Origin: Clostridiales bacterium | Lineage (GTDB): Bacteria; Bacillota; Clostridia; Oscillospirales; UBA644 | Assembly (NCBI GenBank): GCA_016281915.1 | Contig: JAEEJO010000039.1 | Span: 1-51,380 of the forward strand | DNA: 51,380 nt | Direction: 5' to 3' | In this document: one piece after another, positions 35,591 through 43,347 of the stretch | Position numbering within the stretch: the stretch's first letter is position 1 | Layout: each line of letters begins with the position of its first letter | Program-made: the position numbers and the translations under genes | Notes under the pieces: model-generated | Databases searched by the model: none | The model's input: only the letters and a program-made list of their open reading frames with translations | What the model was told of the DNA's origin: nothing

Positions 35591-36571
35591 ATGACACCTC
35601 GAGAGCGTTTCTGCAAGGTCCTTCGCTTTGAAAAACCGGATCGCGTTCCTCTGATAGAATGGGCGGCATGGTGGGATAAAACGTTTAACCGCTGGAAAAC
35701 AGAGGGACTTGACCCTTCGTTTGATACGGATAAAAGCCTTGAATATTTCGGACTTGAAAAGCTTTATTGCTTCGTCGCATCCCCCGGAATACCGCATTAT
35801 GAGCATGAGGGCAATCCCGTTCGGGATGAAAAAGACTATGAAGAGCTTGTGAAAAACGGACTTTATTCCGATGCCCCGATAGAAAATCTCGTAAATACCG
35901 CAAGAAGATTTAAACAGGGACATGAAAACGGCGATTTTTCCGTCCGCATATGGCTTGACGGGTTTTTCTGGTTCCCGAGGCGACTTTTCGGAATTGAAGA
36001 GCATCTGTTCTCGTTTTACGACTACCCTGAACTGCTGAAAAGGATAAATTCCGATCTGGCTGACTTCAATATCCGCGCAATCAAGGCTCTTTATGAGGTC
36101 GATACGCCTGATTTTGTCGGATTTGCCGAGGATATGTCGTATAATCACGGACCCATGCTGTCGCAGGAACTGTTTGACGAGTTTCTTGCGCCTTATTATA
36201 AGAGAGTAATTCCCGAAATTAAGAAAAAAGATGTTCCCGTTCTTGTCGATTCAGACGGCGATATAACCACCATGATTCCATGGCTCTTATCCGCAGGCAT
36301 TCAGGGAGTATATCCGCTTGAAAAACAGGCAGGCGTAGATATTTGCAAGATAAGAAAAATGTATCCCGAGTTCATCATGATGGGCGGATACGACAAAATG
36401 GTAATGTCAAAAACCGAGGAGGATATGCGCAGAGAATTTGAGCGCATACTTCCGGTAATGCAAAGCGGGGGGTATATCCCGTCTGTTGACCACCAGACAC
36501 CGCCGGAGGTATCCCTTGAAAACTATAGGATCTACGTGCGTCTTTTCAAGGAATACGTTGAAAAACTGTGA
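35591..36571 (+). CDS. Uroporphyrinogen decarboxylase-family protein, zinc site absent
   Basis: 326 residues. TPRERFCKVLRFEKPDRVPLIEW is the usual start of UroD-like proteins of Clostridia that are linked to methyl transfer rather than haem. In corrinoid methyltransferases (MtaA, MtbA) a His-x-Cys zinc site lies in the strand that reads PVLVDSDGDIT here, so the ligands are missing. PSVDHQTPPEVSLENY replaces the C-terminal metal-binding strand. No corrinoid protein or haem gene lies near. It is therefore not hemE; its reaction is unknown. AAGGAGAATATGCT is the RBS; end of the apbE operon. Confidence 0.8.
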   Translation: MTPRERFCKVLRFEKPDRVPLIEWAAWWDKTFNRWKTEGLDPSFDTDKSLEYFGLEKLYCFVASPGIPHYEHEGNPVRDEKDYEELVKNGLYSDAPIENLVNTARRFKQGHENGDFSVRIWLDGFFWFPRRLFGIEEHLFSFYDYPELLKRINSDLADFNIRAIKALYEVDTPDFVGFAEDMSYNHGPMLSQELFDEFLAPYYKRVIPEIKKKDVPVLVDSDGDITTMIPWLLSAGIQGVYPLEKQAGVDICKIRKMYPEFIMMGGYDKMVMSKTEEDMRREFERILPVMQSGGYIPSVDHQTPPEVSLENYRIYVRLFKEYVEKL

Positions 36572-36588
36572 TCACTTAGAAAAAACAA

Positions 36589-36621
36589 GGCTGAACGGAA
36601 AACCCGTTCAGCCGTTTTTTT
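36589..36621. terminator. Bidirectional terminator
   Basis: GGCTGAACGG (36589-36598) pairs with CCGTTCAGCC (36604-36613), followed by GTTTTTTTAT; the minus strand also ends in a T-run. Separates the convergent UroD-like and HD-domain genes. Confidence 0.88.
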
Positions 36622-36634
36622 ATATATTTTATTT

Positions 36635-37246
36635 TTATTGTTCGATTATTTTTTCGTCTATATACGAAGACATCGTGTCCGCAAGATAAAACAGAAGCGT
36701 TGCGGGGTATTTTTCGAATGCCAGCTGCATCATGTTTCTGTATTCGTAATCCTCGCCGCCGAAAGGACCCATATGGTAAAAAATGATGAGCTCCTCGGTA
36801 AATTTTAGCGGTATATAGCTTTTTATCATTCTTATAGAACGCGATGCATGGGGCAGGGGCAGGGAAGGCGACTTGTTTGTTGTCCACTGTGTGTAAGTTT
36901 CCCAGACACCGTCAACTTTTCTGTTTCGTTCTTCCTTTAAATAATAGTTGCACTTGCAAAGATCATGGAGAAGGGCGGTTATAATTACGCTTTTTTCGTC
37001 AAGCTCAACCTCTTTCATTTCAAGCAGGTTCCTGAAGTTTTTGTATACGTTCAGGCTGTGCTCGCAGAGTCCTCCTTCAAAATTGTTGTGAAATTTTGAT
37101 GCTGCGGGCGCAGTAAAAAAATCGGATTTGTTTTCAAGATACTCGATAAGATTTTCTATTCCTTCACGCTCAGTTGACCTGAGAAGCGACAGAAACTCCG
37201 CTTTCTGAGCCATATTAACCTCTGCCCTGATCTGATCGATATTCAT
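36635..37246 (-). CDS. HD-domain phosphohydrolase-like protein
   Basis: 203 residues. The metal-binding HD pattern appears as FEGGLCEHSLNVYKNF and ITALLHDLCKCNYY. Related proteins hydrolyse nucleotides or cyclic nucleotides, but the substrate here is unknown. Its ATG overlaps the stop of the QueG-like gene (ATGA), and it ends the operon that begins with rnhA or pfkA. Confidence 0.8.
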   Translation of the reverse strand: MNIDQIRAEVNMAQKAEFLSLLRSTEREGIENLIEYLENKSDFFTAPAASKFHNNFEGGLCEHSLNVYKNFRNLLEMKEVELDEKSVIITALLHDLCKCNYYLKEERNRKVDGVWETYTQWTTNKSPSLPLPHASRSIRMIKSYIPLKFTEELIIFYHMGPFGGEDYEYRNMMQLAFEKYPATLLFYLADTMSSYIDEKIIEQ

Positions 37247-38064
37247 TGCTTTTCTCCTTTTCTTTCAATAAGTTTGATGTTCCTTTTTATCGGCGCAAGA
37301 CCTCTCCATGTAAACGCTCTTCCCGCATACTTTTCTCTGAACTGACGGTCGGTAAGTCCGTCTATATCTTCCGGCGTAATGCGCGTCAGCTTTACGGAAT
37401 TATCAGCATAATCGGAACTGCTCGCTTTTGCGTTATAAGGACAGACTTCCTGGCATCTGTCACATCCCCAGATAAGCCCGTTTTTTATTATCAGGTCTTC
37501 TTCTTCCGGGGTAAGCACTCCTTTTTTTTGAGTCAGAGCAGAAACGCATCTTTCTCTGTTTATCCTGCCGTCCTTCAACGCGCCCGAAGGACAGGCTTTT
37601 TCGCATCTGCCGCAGTTTTCGCAATACTCAGGCGCACGGCTCTCACACGGAATATCCAAATCGGTGATTATTTCGCCAAGAAGAATAAAAGAACCGTGTT
37701 CCTTTGAAATAATAAGAGAATTTCTGCCACGAATGCCAAGCCCCGATATTTCTGCGGCTTTTTTTTCGTCGATCGGTGAATTATCCGTATAAATATCGAA
37801 AATGCTGCCGCGAAACGTTTCTTCAAGGTCTTTTTTTATTCCGTTCAGCTTTTTCGGAAGATATACGTGGTAGTCTTCAAGCGCGGCATATCTGCATATA
37901 TTCTGCTCGGCAGAAGGGGTGTATGCATAAGGAACGTATGTGAGAAATACGGTTTTATATCCTTTTTCATTCGCTTTTGGTTCAATCGAGACTTCGCAAA
38001 ATTCCGCAAAATAAGCGGTAAACCCATGCTTGTTGAATATTTTTTCGACGGCGGCTTTTATCAT
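37243..38064 (-). CDS. QueG-like double [4Fe-4S] protein (short form)
   Basis: 273 residues. The N-terminal domain resembles the cobalamin-binding part of epoxyqueuosine reductase: YTDNSPIDEKKAA carries the catalytic-type Asp, then GLGIRGRNSLII and FILLGEIITDLDIP. Two ferredoxin motifs follow, CENCGRCEKACP and CDRCQEVCPYN plus the Cys between. Full QueG (about 350-380 residues) has a C-terminal HEAT-like tRNA-binding domain that is absent here, so queuosine function is uncertain. Four-base overlaps on both sides with rnhA and the HD gene. Confidence 0.8.
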   Translation of the reverse strand: MIKAAVEKIFNKHGFTAYFAEFCEVSIEPKANEKGYKTVFLTYVPYAYTPSAEQNICRYAALEDYHVYLPKKLNGIKKDLEETFRGSIFDIYTDNSPIDEKKAAEISGLGIRGRNSLIISKEHGSFILLGEIITDLDIPCESRAPEYCENCGRCEKACPSGALKDGRINRERCVSALTQKKGVLTPEEEDLIIKNGLIWGCDRCQEVCPYNAKASSSDYADNSVKLTRITPEDIDGLTDRQFREKYAGRAFTWRGLAPIKRNIKLIERKGEKQ

Positions 38065-38690
38065 GTCAGTCCGAGCGCCTCTTTCGCAAGCATATCGGCG
38101 CGTTCATTGAAAAATACTCCTGTATGGGCTTCCACCTTTACAAAGTCTATTTCTACGTAAGGTCGCGTCTTGTTCATAAACGCGCTGTATTCCCGTGCAG
38201 CGAAGCTCTCGGTTTTCCATTCGCCGTTATACCATTTCGCGATGCCTGTATAGTCGTGGTATATTTTCAGCTTTTTATATCCGTTTTTCATCGCGAAAGC
38301 CGTTGCGGTCATTGTTGCAAGAAGCTCACCCGCAACATTCCTTGCCGAGCGCGCCTCCTCTTTTATTCCCGAACCGTTTTTCTCGGTCACGGTTCCGTCG
38401 GGAGCTATCATAACGCATCCGAATCCGTACATACCGCTTTGCGCATCAAAGCTTCCGTCAACAAATGCGGTCAATTCGCCTTCTTTGGCAAAAAACATCG
38501 GATCGGCGGTCGGATCTTCTTTCTTTGAGGCATCATCTGAACCGTTCAGGTATTTTTTTGCGTCTGCCTTTGCGGAAAAGGCTTTGTATTCAGCTCCCGA
38601 ATATCCTTCCGTAGCGCTCCTGCATTCTTCCCAGGTTAAAAAAATCCCTGTTTCACGCCCGCTTCTGACTGCATAATACTTCTTTTTCAT
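38061..38690 (-). CDS. rnhA: Ribonuclease HI with viroplasmin-like N-terminal domain
   Basis: Degrades RNA in RNA-DNA hybrids. 209 residues: an N-terminal hybrid-binding (viroplasmin) domain, KYYAVRSGRETGIFLTWEEC to about residue 48, then the RNase H fold. The four active-site acids are present: D in AFVDGSF, E in AGELLATMTAT, D in IYHDYTGI, D in ERADMLAKEAL. No Shine-Dalgarno is seen; a 9-bp hairpin lies 13 bases upstream of the ATG. The gene follows pfkA by 47 bases. Confidence 0.92.
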   Translation of the reverse strand: MKKKYYAVRSGRETGIFLTWEECRSATEGYSGAEYKAFSAKADAKKYLNGSDDASKKEDPTADPMFFAKEGELTAFVDGSFDAQSGMYGFGCVMIAPDGTVTEKNGSGIKEEARSARNVAGELLATMTATAFAMKNGYKKLKIYHDYTGIAKWYNGEWKTESFAAREYSAFMNKTRPYVEIDFVKVEAHTGVFFNERADMLAKEALGLT

Positions 38691-38703
38691 AACTGTTTTA
38701 ATA

Positions 38704-38732
38704 AGGACACGGCGATTTTGTCTCCGTGTCCT
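38704..38732 (-). other. Hairpin between pfkA and rnhA
   Basis: AGGACACGG and CCGTGTCCT, 9-bp perfect stem, 11-nt loop. On the transcribed (minus) strand it is followed by TATTAAAAC, not a T-run, so it is unlikely to be a full terminator. It may be a processing or attenuation element. Confidence 0.6.
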
Positions 38733-38737
38733 GTTTC

Positions 38738-39769
38738 TCAGAAATTAAGGTTTGTTGCCATTATAAGCCGTTCTTTGTCAAACGGTTTCTTCATGCTGAG
38801 CCCTTCGTCAATGTCAAAGTCCGTTACCTTGCCGTTCTGCATAACAACAACTCGCTTTGATTTGTTTTCTATCAGAAGGTTTACCGCATGAACGCCCATG
38901 TTCGTGGCAAGAATGCAATCGTGGAATGTCGGCGCGCCGCCTCTCTGAATGTGTCCGAGCACGGTTCCGCGTGATTCCACTCCCGACTCCGCCTGGAATC
39001 TCTTCGTGAATTTGTCTATATTTTCAATGCCCTGTTCGTTAACGTATTCGAAGTTTACGTTCTTTTTATGCTTGCTGTTCGATTCGGGGAAGAATACGCA
39101 TTCGGCAACAACAATAATAAAGTTGTTCTGTCCGTTTGCTTTTTTCGCCTTTATCAGGTCAATAACGTCTTTCTGGAAATCAAACTTTACTTCCGGCACA
39201 AGAATAACGTCTGCACCCGTAGCTATACCGCCTTCAAGTGCCATCCATCCCGCGCCTGCGCCCATAACTTCAACTATCGCGCATCTGTCAAGCGTTTCGG
39301 ATGTGTCTCTGAGTTTTGAGATGCAGTCGATAATTATATTCATGGAAGAATCGAAGCCTATCGTGTCTTCCGTGCAGACTATGTCGTTGTCTATCGTTCC
39401 CGGAATACCTACACAGGGAATACCTGCGTGAGTAAGGTCTCTGGCTCCTCTGAAAGATCCGTCTCCGCCGATAACTACCATACCCTCGATACCGAGAGAG
39501 TTGCAGTTTTCAACGGCCTTCTGAATAACTTCGGGCTTTTTGAAATCCACAAAACGTGCGGTTTTCAGAACAGTGCCGCCTTTTCTGTAAAGATTTTCAA
39601 CGGATGCGGTGGAAAGTTCGGCGCAGTTTTTTTCAACAAGGCCTTTGTAGCCATTGTAAATACCTATAACTTTTATTCCGTTCGCGCTGGCATGTTTTAC
39701 AACCGCCCTTATAGCGGCATTCATTCCGGGGCTGTCGCCGCCGGACGTCATGATACCTATTGTTTTCAT
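38738..39769 (-). CDS. pfkA: ATP-dependent 6-phosphofructokinase
   Basis: Commits fructose 6-phosphate to glycolysis. 343 residues, slightly longer than the classic 320. MTSGGDSPGMNAAIRAVV, VVIGGDGSFRGA (Gly of the ATP-dependent type), GIPGTIDNDI with the catalytic Asp, and VEVMGAGAGWMALEGG are visible. One of the usual allosteric arginines (second R of AAIRxVVR) is Lys. AAAGGA lies 9 bases before the ATG. Confidence 0.96.
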   Translation of the reverse strand: MKTIGIMTSGGDSPGMNAAIRAVVKHASANGIKVIGIYNGYKGLVEKNCAELSTASVENLYRKGGTVLKTARFVDFKKPEVIQKAVENCNSLGIEGMVVIGGDGSFRGARDLTHAGIPCVGIPGTIDNDIVCTEDTIGFDSSMNIIIDCISKLRDTSETLDRCAIVEVMGAGAGWMALEGGIATGADVILVPEVKFDFQKDVIDLIKAKKANGQNNFIIVVAECVFFPESNSKHKKNVNFEYVNEQGIENIDKFTKRFQAESGVESRGTVLGHIQRGGAPTFHDCILATNMGVHAVNLLIENKSKRVVVMQNGKVTDFDIDEGLSMKKPFDKERLIMATNLNF

Positions 39770-39851
39770 CTGATGCAGTCCTTTATGCGTTTACAAGTAA
39801 TCTCTTATTTGTGTGCGTGATCATACAGTCATTTCAGCACATATCGTTGCT

Positions 39852-39880
39852 ATTATATTACAATCTCAGAAAAAAAGCAA
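39852..39880 (-). promoter_or_regulatory. pfkA promoter
   Basis: Minus strand TTGCTT (39880-39875), 17-nt spacer, TATAAT (39857-39852), leader about 75 bases. Directly upstream a T-run (39896-39903 region) may mark the end of the ackA transcript. Confidence 0.68.
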
Positions 39881-39942
39881 GCCGTTTTTCAAAAAGACAA
39901 AAAAAAGAACGAATCGGCGGACGTTACGCGACTGCAGCGTTT

Positions 39943-41148
39943 TCAGTGTATGCCGTTTACGAGTTCAACAGTCTCTCTTGCAATTTCAAGTTCTTCGTTC
40001 GTGCCAAGCACAAGAACTCTTACCTTTGATCCTTCAGCTGTTATCTCAACGTCTTTGCCCATAACGTTGTTTTTCTCAAGATCGATCTTTATGCCGAAAT
40101 AGTCCATGTCAGCACATATCCTTGCTCTTGTTTCGGGACGGTTTTCGCCCACTCCCGCCGTGAATACCACCGCGTCAACACCGTTCATCGCCGCAATATA
40201 GCCGCCGAGCAGTTTTTTGCACTGATATCCGAACATGTCAAGCGCGAGCTTTGCTCTGGGGTTTCTGTCATTGTCCCACGCGTCGTTCACGTCTCTGAAA
40301 TCCGCGGAAACTCCGGATATTGCAAGCATGCCCGATTTTTTGTTCATTATATCGTTCATCTGCGCTCCGGTCAGATGCTCTTTATCCATAATAACGGCTA
40401 CTGCAGCAGGATCAACGGATCCGCATCTTGTGCCCATCATCGGTCCTTCGAGCGGAGTCAGACCCATCGACGTATCGATGCACTTGCCGTATTTTACCGC
40501 CGACAGCGATGAACCGTTGCCCAGATGGCAGATGACGAGCTTGAGCTCTTCTATCGGTCTGCCCAGATACTCTGCCGCGCGGTGAGAAACGTATTTATGC
40601 GACGTTCCGTGAAAACCGTATTTGCGGATCTTGTATTTTTCGTAATATTCCATGGGCAGCCCGTACATATACGCATATTCCGGCATCGTCTGATGAAAAG
40701 CGGTGTCGAATACGACGGTCTGAGGAATATCGGGAACTATTTTTCTGTACGCTCTTATTGCCGCGGCGTTTGCTATTGCGTGAAGGGGAGCTATCGAATA
40801 ATAACCCTCGATGCGGTCAATAACGTCGTCTGTAACGATGCATGCCTTTTTGAAATAGTCGCCGCCCTGAACTATTCTGTTGCCTATTGCGTCTATCTCC
40901 GAAATCGAGCCGAGTATTGCAAGATCGCCTTTTGTAAGGCAGTCCAGCGCAACTTTCGTCGCGTCGGTATGGTCTTTCATAAAGACGGGATTTTTTATTT
41001 CGCCTTTGCCGGGGACCGAATATTTTACGAAGCTGTCCTGCGCGCCGATCTTCTCACAGTTGCCTTTTGCAAGCATTGTTTCCGTATCCATATCGATGAC
41101 CTGGAATTTCAGAGAAGAGCTTCCTGAGTTTATAACGAGAATTTTCAT
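39943..41148 (-). CDS. ackA: Acetate kinase
   Basis: Makes ATP and acetate from acetyl phosphate, the main substrate-level ATP step in acetogenic fermentation. 401 residues. MKILVINSGSSSLKFQ, VVFDTAFHQTMP, FHGTSHKYVSHRAA and GLTPLEGPMMGTRCGSVDP are the family signatures. The ATG at 41148 has AGGAAAAAAATT upstream; a codon 15 bases earlier lies within the RBS. No pta gene is beside it, which is unusual but not rare in Clostridia. Confidence 0.97.
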   Translation of the reverse strand: MKILVINSGSSSLKFQVIDMDTETMLAKGNCEKIGAQDSFVKYSVPGKGEIKNPVFMKDHTDATKVALDCLTKGDLAILGSISEIDAIGNRIVQGGDYFKKACIVTDDVIDRIEGYYSIAPLHAIANAAAIRAYRKIVPDIPQTVVFDTAFHQTMPEYAYMYGLPMEYYEKYKIRKYGFHGTSHKYVSHRAAEYLGRPIEELKLVICHLGNGSSLSAVKYGKCIDTSMGLTPLEGPMMGTRCGSVDPAAVAVIMDKEHLTGAQMNDIMNKKSGMLAISGVSADFRDVNDAWDNDRNPRAKLALDMFGYQCKKLLGGYIAAMNGVDAVVFTAGVGENRPETRARICADMDYFGIKIDLEKNNVMGKDVEITAEGSKVRVLVLGTNEELEIARETVELVNGIH

Positions 41149-41213
41149 AATTTTTTTCCTCACATATTGATTTTTGACCTAAAATATGTTAATATATTAA
41201 ACGAAAGGCTTTA

Positions 41214-41241
41214 TTGGTAATTATATATTAATTTTTATCAT
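41214..41241 (+). promoter_or_regulatory. Candidate tmcAL promoter overlapping the ackA promoter
   Basis: TTGGTA (41214-41219), 16-nt spacer, TATCAT (41236-41241). It predicts transcription starting about 41248-41252, that is, at the ATG, with no leader. It overlaps the whole ackA promoter on the other strand. Confidence 0.5.
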
Positions 41242-41248
41242 TTGTCAA
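41220..41248 (-). promoter_or_regulatory. Consensus ackA promoter
   Basis: Minus strand TTGACA (41248-41243), exactly 17 bases, TATAAT (41225-41220). The -35 box ends four bases from the divergent tmcAL start codon. Confidence 0.88.
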
Positions 41249-41251
41249 GTC

Positions 41252-42370
41252 ATGTTAGATAATCTGTCTGTCGCCGGTATAGTAGCCGAATATAATCCGT
41301 TCCATTACGGACATCTCCATCATATAAACGAAACAAGAAAAATCTGCGGCGCAGTCGTTGCGGTGATGAGCGGCAATTTCGTTCAGCGCTGCGAACCGGC
41401 GATCTGCGATAAATATGCAAGAGCAAAATCTGCTGTTGCGGGAGGCGTCGACCTTGTAATCGGACTGCCCGCAAGATATGCGCTCGGTTCAGCAGAAAAA
41501 TTCGCGTTCGGCGCAGTTTCGGTCCTTGACGCTCTCGGCTTTATCGACATCCTTTCCTTCGGCAGCGAAAGCGGAGATTTAAACAGTATCGTCAGCACTT
41601 CCGAAAAGATTGACCGCATAACCCCGCAGGAGTATAAAAATGCTATGGCGGACGGTAAAAGCTTTGCTCAGGCACGGTCCGAAATAATCGGAGCGGAACA
41701 GTGCGGACCGAACGATGTCCTCGGCATCGAGTATATCCGCGCACTGAAAAAGCTCGACAGCTCGATCAGACCCCTCTGCGTCAGGAGAACAGACGGCTAT
41801 CTTGAATCCGCGTCGACAGTCCGCGAAAAGATCATGAAAGGCGATCTTTCCTCTCTGCCTGATTTTTCCGCTGAGATCCTTAAAGAGGAAATCAGGTCGG
41901 GCAGAGCGCCCGCAGATCAGCGGAACATAGAACGTCTGCTTCTCGGCTTTATCCGAAACGCGGAGGAATCAGATACATACGGTATTTACGGGATAAACCG
42001 TGAAGAGGGAACGGACAGAAGAATTCTCTCTGCGGCAAAAGCTTCGTCGGCAGAAGAGCTTTATTCTCTTATAAAAACGAAGCGTCAGACAAATTCGGCA
42101 GTAAAGCGAGCTGTCATATCCGCATATCTTCGCATCAAAAACGAGCCTTTGACGCCTGTTCCTTTCATTCACATCCTTGCCTTTTCCGAAACGGGCAGAC
42201 GCATGCTTAAGGCTGTTCCCGACAACATACCAGTGATTTCAAATATGTCTAAAATAAAAGATATCTACCCCGATTATGCCGATGAAGAGCGCAGGACCAC
42301 CGATCTTTTCTTTCTCTCCACACCGAAGATCGGACCGGGATATTCGGAATTTACAAGGAAGTTCACATGA
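41252..42370 (+). CDS. tmcAL: tRNA(Met) cytidine acetate ligase
   Basis: Forms N4-acetylcytidine at the wobble base of elongator tRNA-Met from acetate and ATP. 372 residues with the nucleotidyltransferase signature GIVAEYNPFHYGHLHHI (HxGH) at the N-terminus, FGSESGDL, and PNDVLGIEYIRAL. There is no Shine-Dalgarno upstream of the ATG, and the conserved core starts six residues in, so no other start fits. Divergent from ackA, whose product acetate is its substrate. The next gene overlaps by four bases. Confidence 0.93.
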   Translation: MLDNLSVAGIVAEYNPFHYGHLHHINETRKICGAVVAVMSGNFVQRCEPAICDKYARAKSAVAGGVDLVIGLPARYALGSAEKFAFGAVSVLDALGFIDILSFGSESGDLNSIVSTSEKIDRITPQEYKNAMADGKSFAQARSEIIGAEQCGPNDVLGIEYIRALKKLDSSIRPLCVRRTDGYLESASTVREKIMKGDLSSLPDFSAEILKEEIRSGRAPADQRNIERLLLGFIRNAEESDTYGIYGINREEGTDRRILSAAKASSAEELYSLIKTKRQTNSAVKRAVISAYLRIKNEPLTPVPFIHILAFSETGRRMLKAVPDNIPVISNMSKIKDIYPDYADEERRTTDLFFLSTPKIGPGYSEFTRKFT

Positions 42371-43323
42371 AGAAGATCATAGTTGCAGTTCCGCTGGAAA
42401 ATGAAGGCAAAAGACGGCTTGAAGCCGTCTGTCCGCAAAACGAATACGTCTATACCTCTGCAGCCACCGTTACCGCAGCCGATGTCGCAGACGCCGACGC
42501 AGTGATCGGCAATATTCCTGCGGACGTTATAAAATGTGCGGGCGGGCTTGAATGGTTTCAGTCTCAGATGGCGGGAGTAGACCCTTATCTTAAAGAGGGC
42601 GTCATTTCCGAAAAAACGGTCATAACCAATGTTACGGGCGCATTCGGACTTGCCATTTCCGAGCATATGGTCGGCTGTGTTTTCGAGCTTTATAAAAAAC
42701 TTCATCTTTACAGAGACAATCAGAACGTTTCTCTCTGGAAAGACATGGGCGAAGTAAAACAGATCGAAGGGCAGACCGTTCTTACTGTCGGGCTCGGAAA
42801 CATCGGCGGATGTTTCGCAAAAAAGATGAAGGCTCTCGGAGCTTACACCATAGCCGTCAAACGCCGAATGAGCGAAAAGCCCGATTATATTGACGAGCTT
42901 TATCTTTCAGATATGCTCGATTCGGTCCTTCCCCGCGCAGATATCGTGGCTCTTTGTATGCCTGATACGCCTCAGACAAGGGGTATGTTTTCTGCGGACC
43001 GCATTTCCGAAATGAAAAACGGCTCGGTTCTCATAAACATCGGCAGGGGATCCGCCGTTGATACTCAGGCTCTTGCTGATGCGCTCGAGAGCGGCAAGCT
43101 TTACGGCGCTGCCCTTGATGTTTTCGAAAAAGAACCTCTTCCTTCCGATCACAGATTATGGAAGATTCCGAATGCAGTGATCACACCGCATATCTCGGGC
43201 TTTTTCCACCTTCGCAAAACCTATGAAAACATTATAGATATATGCATCCGAAATTACGAAAACTATGTTTACGGCAGACCCTTTTTCAACGTTATAGACA
43301 GAGAAACAGGCTATTGCAGATGA
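42367..43323 (+). CDS. D-2-hydroxyacid dehydrogenase (NAD-dependent)
   Basis: 318 residues. Rossmann motif VGLGNIGGCFAKKM, catalytic Arg in INIGRGSAVD, Glu in DVFEKEPLP, His in TPHISGF. It reduces a 2-ketoacid or oxidises a D-2-hydroxyacid; substrate not readable (glyoxylate/hydroxypyruvate type is common). Translationally coupled to tmcAL through ATGA. Confidence 0.9.
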   Translation: MKKIIVAVPLENEGKRRLEAVCPQNEYVYTSAATVTAADVADADAVIGNIPADVIKCAGGLEWFQSQMAGVDPYLKEGVISEKTVITNVTGAFGLAISEHMVGCVFELYKKLHLYRDNQNVSLWKDMGEVKQIEGQTVLTVGLGNIGGCFAKKMKALGAYTIAVKRRMSEKPDYIDELYLSDMLDSVLPRADIVALCMPDTPQTRGMFSADRISEMKNGSVLINIGRGSAVDTQALADALESGKLYGAALDVFEKEPLPSDHRLWKIPNAVITPHISGFFHLRKTYENIIDICIRNYENYVYGRPFFNVIDRETGYCR

Positions 43324-43347
43324 CATAAAGATGTTGAGGAGAAAAAA

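Noticed and set aside
35591..36571. Haem biosynthesis hemE
   Set aside because: The UroD-like proteins here lack hemE-specific context, belong to the methyltransferase-like branch by their start motif, and no other haem gene is present.
37243..38064. Full-length epoxyqueuosine reductase queG
   Set aside because: About 80-100 residues shorter than QueG and without the C-terminal tRNA-binding part, so only 'QueG-like' is justified.
38704..38732. Rho-independent terminator of pfkA
   Set aside because: The stem is good, but on the transcribed strand it is followed by TATTAAAAC rather than a T-run.
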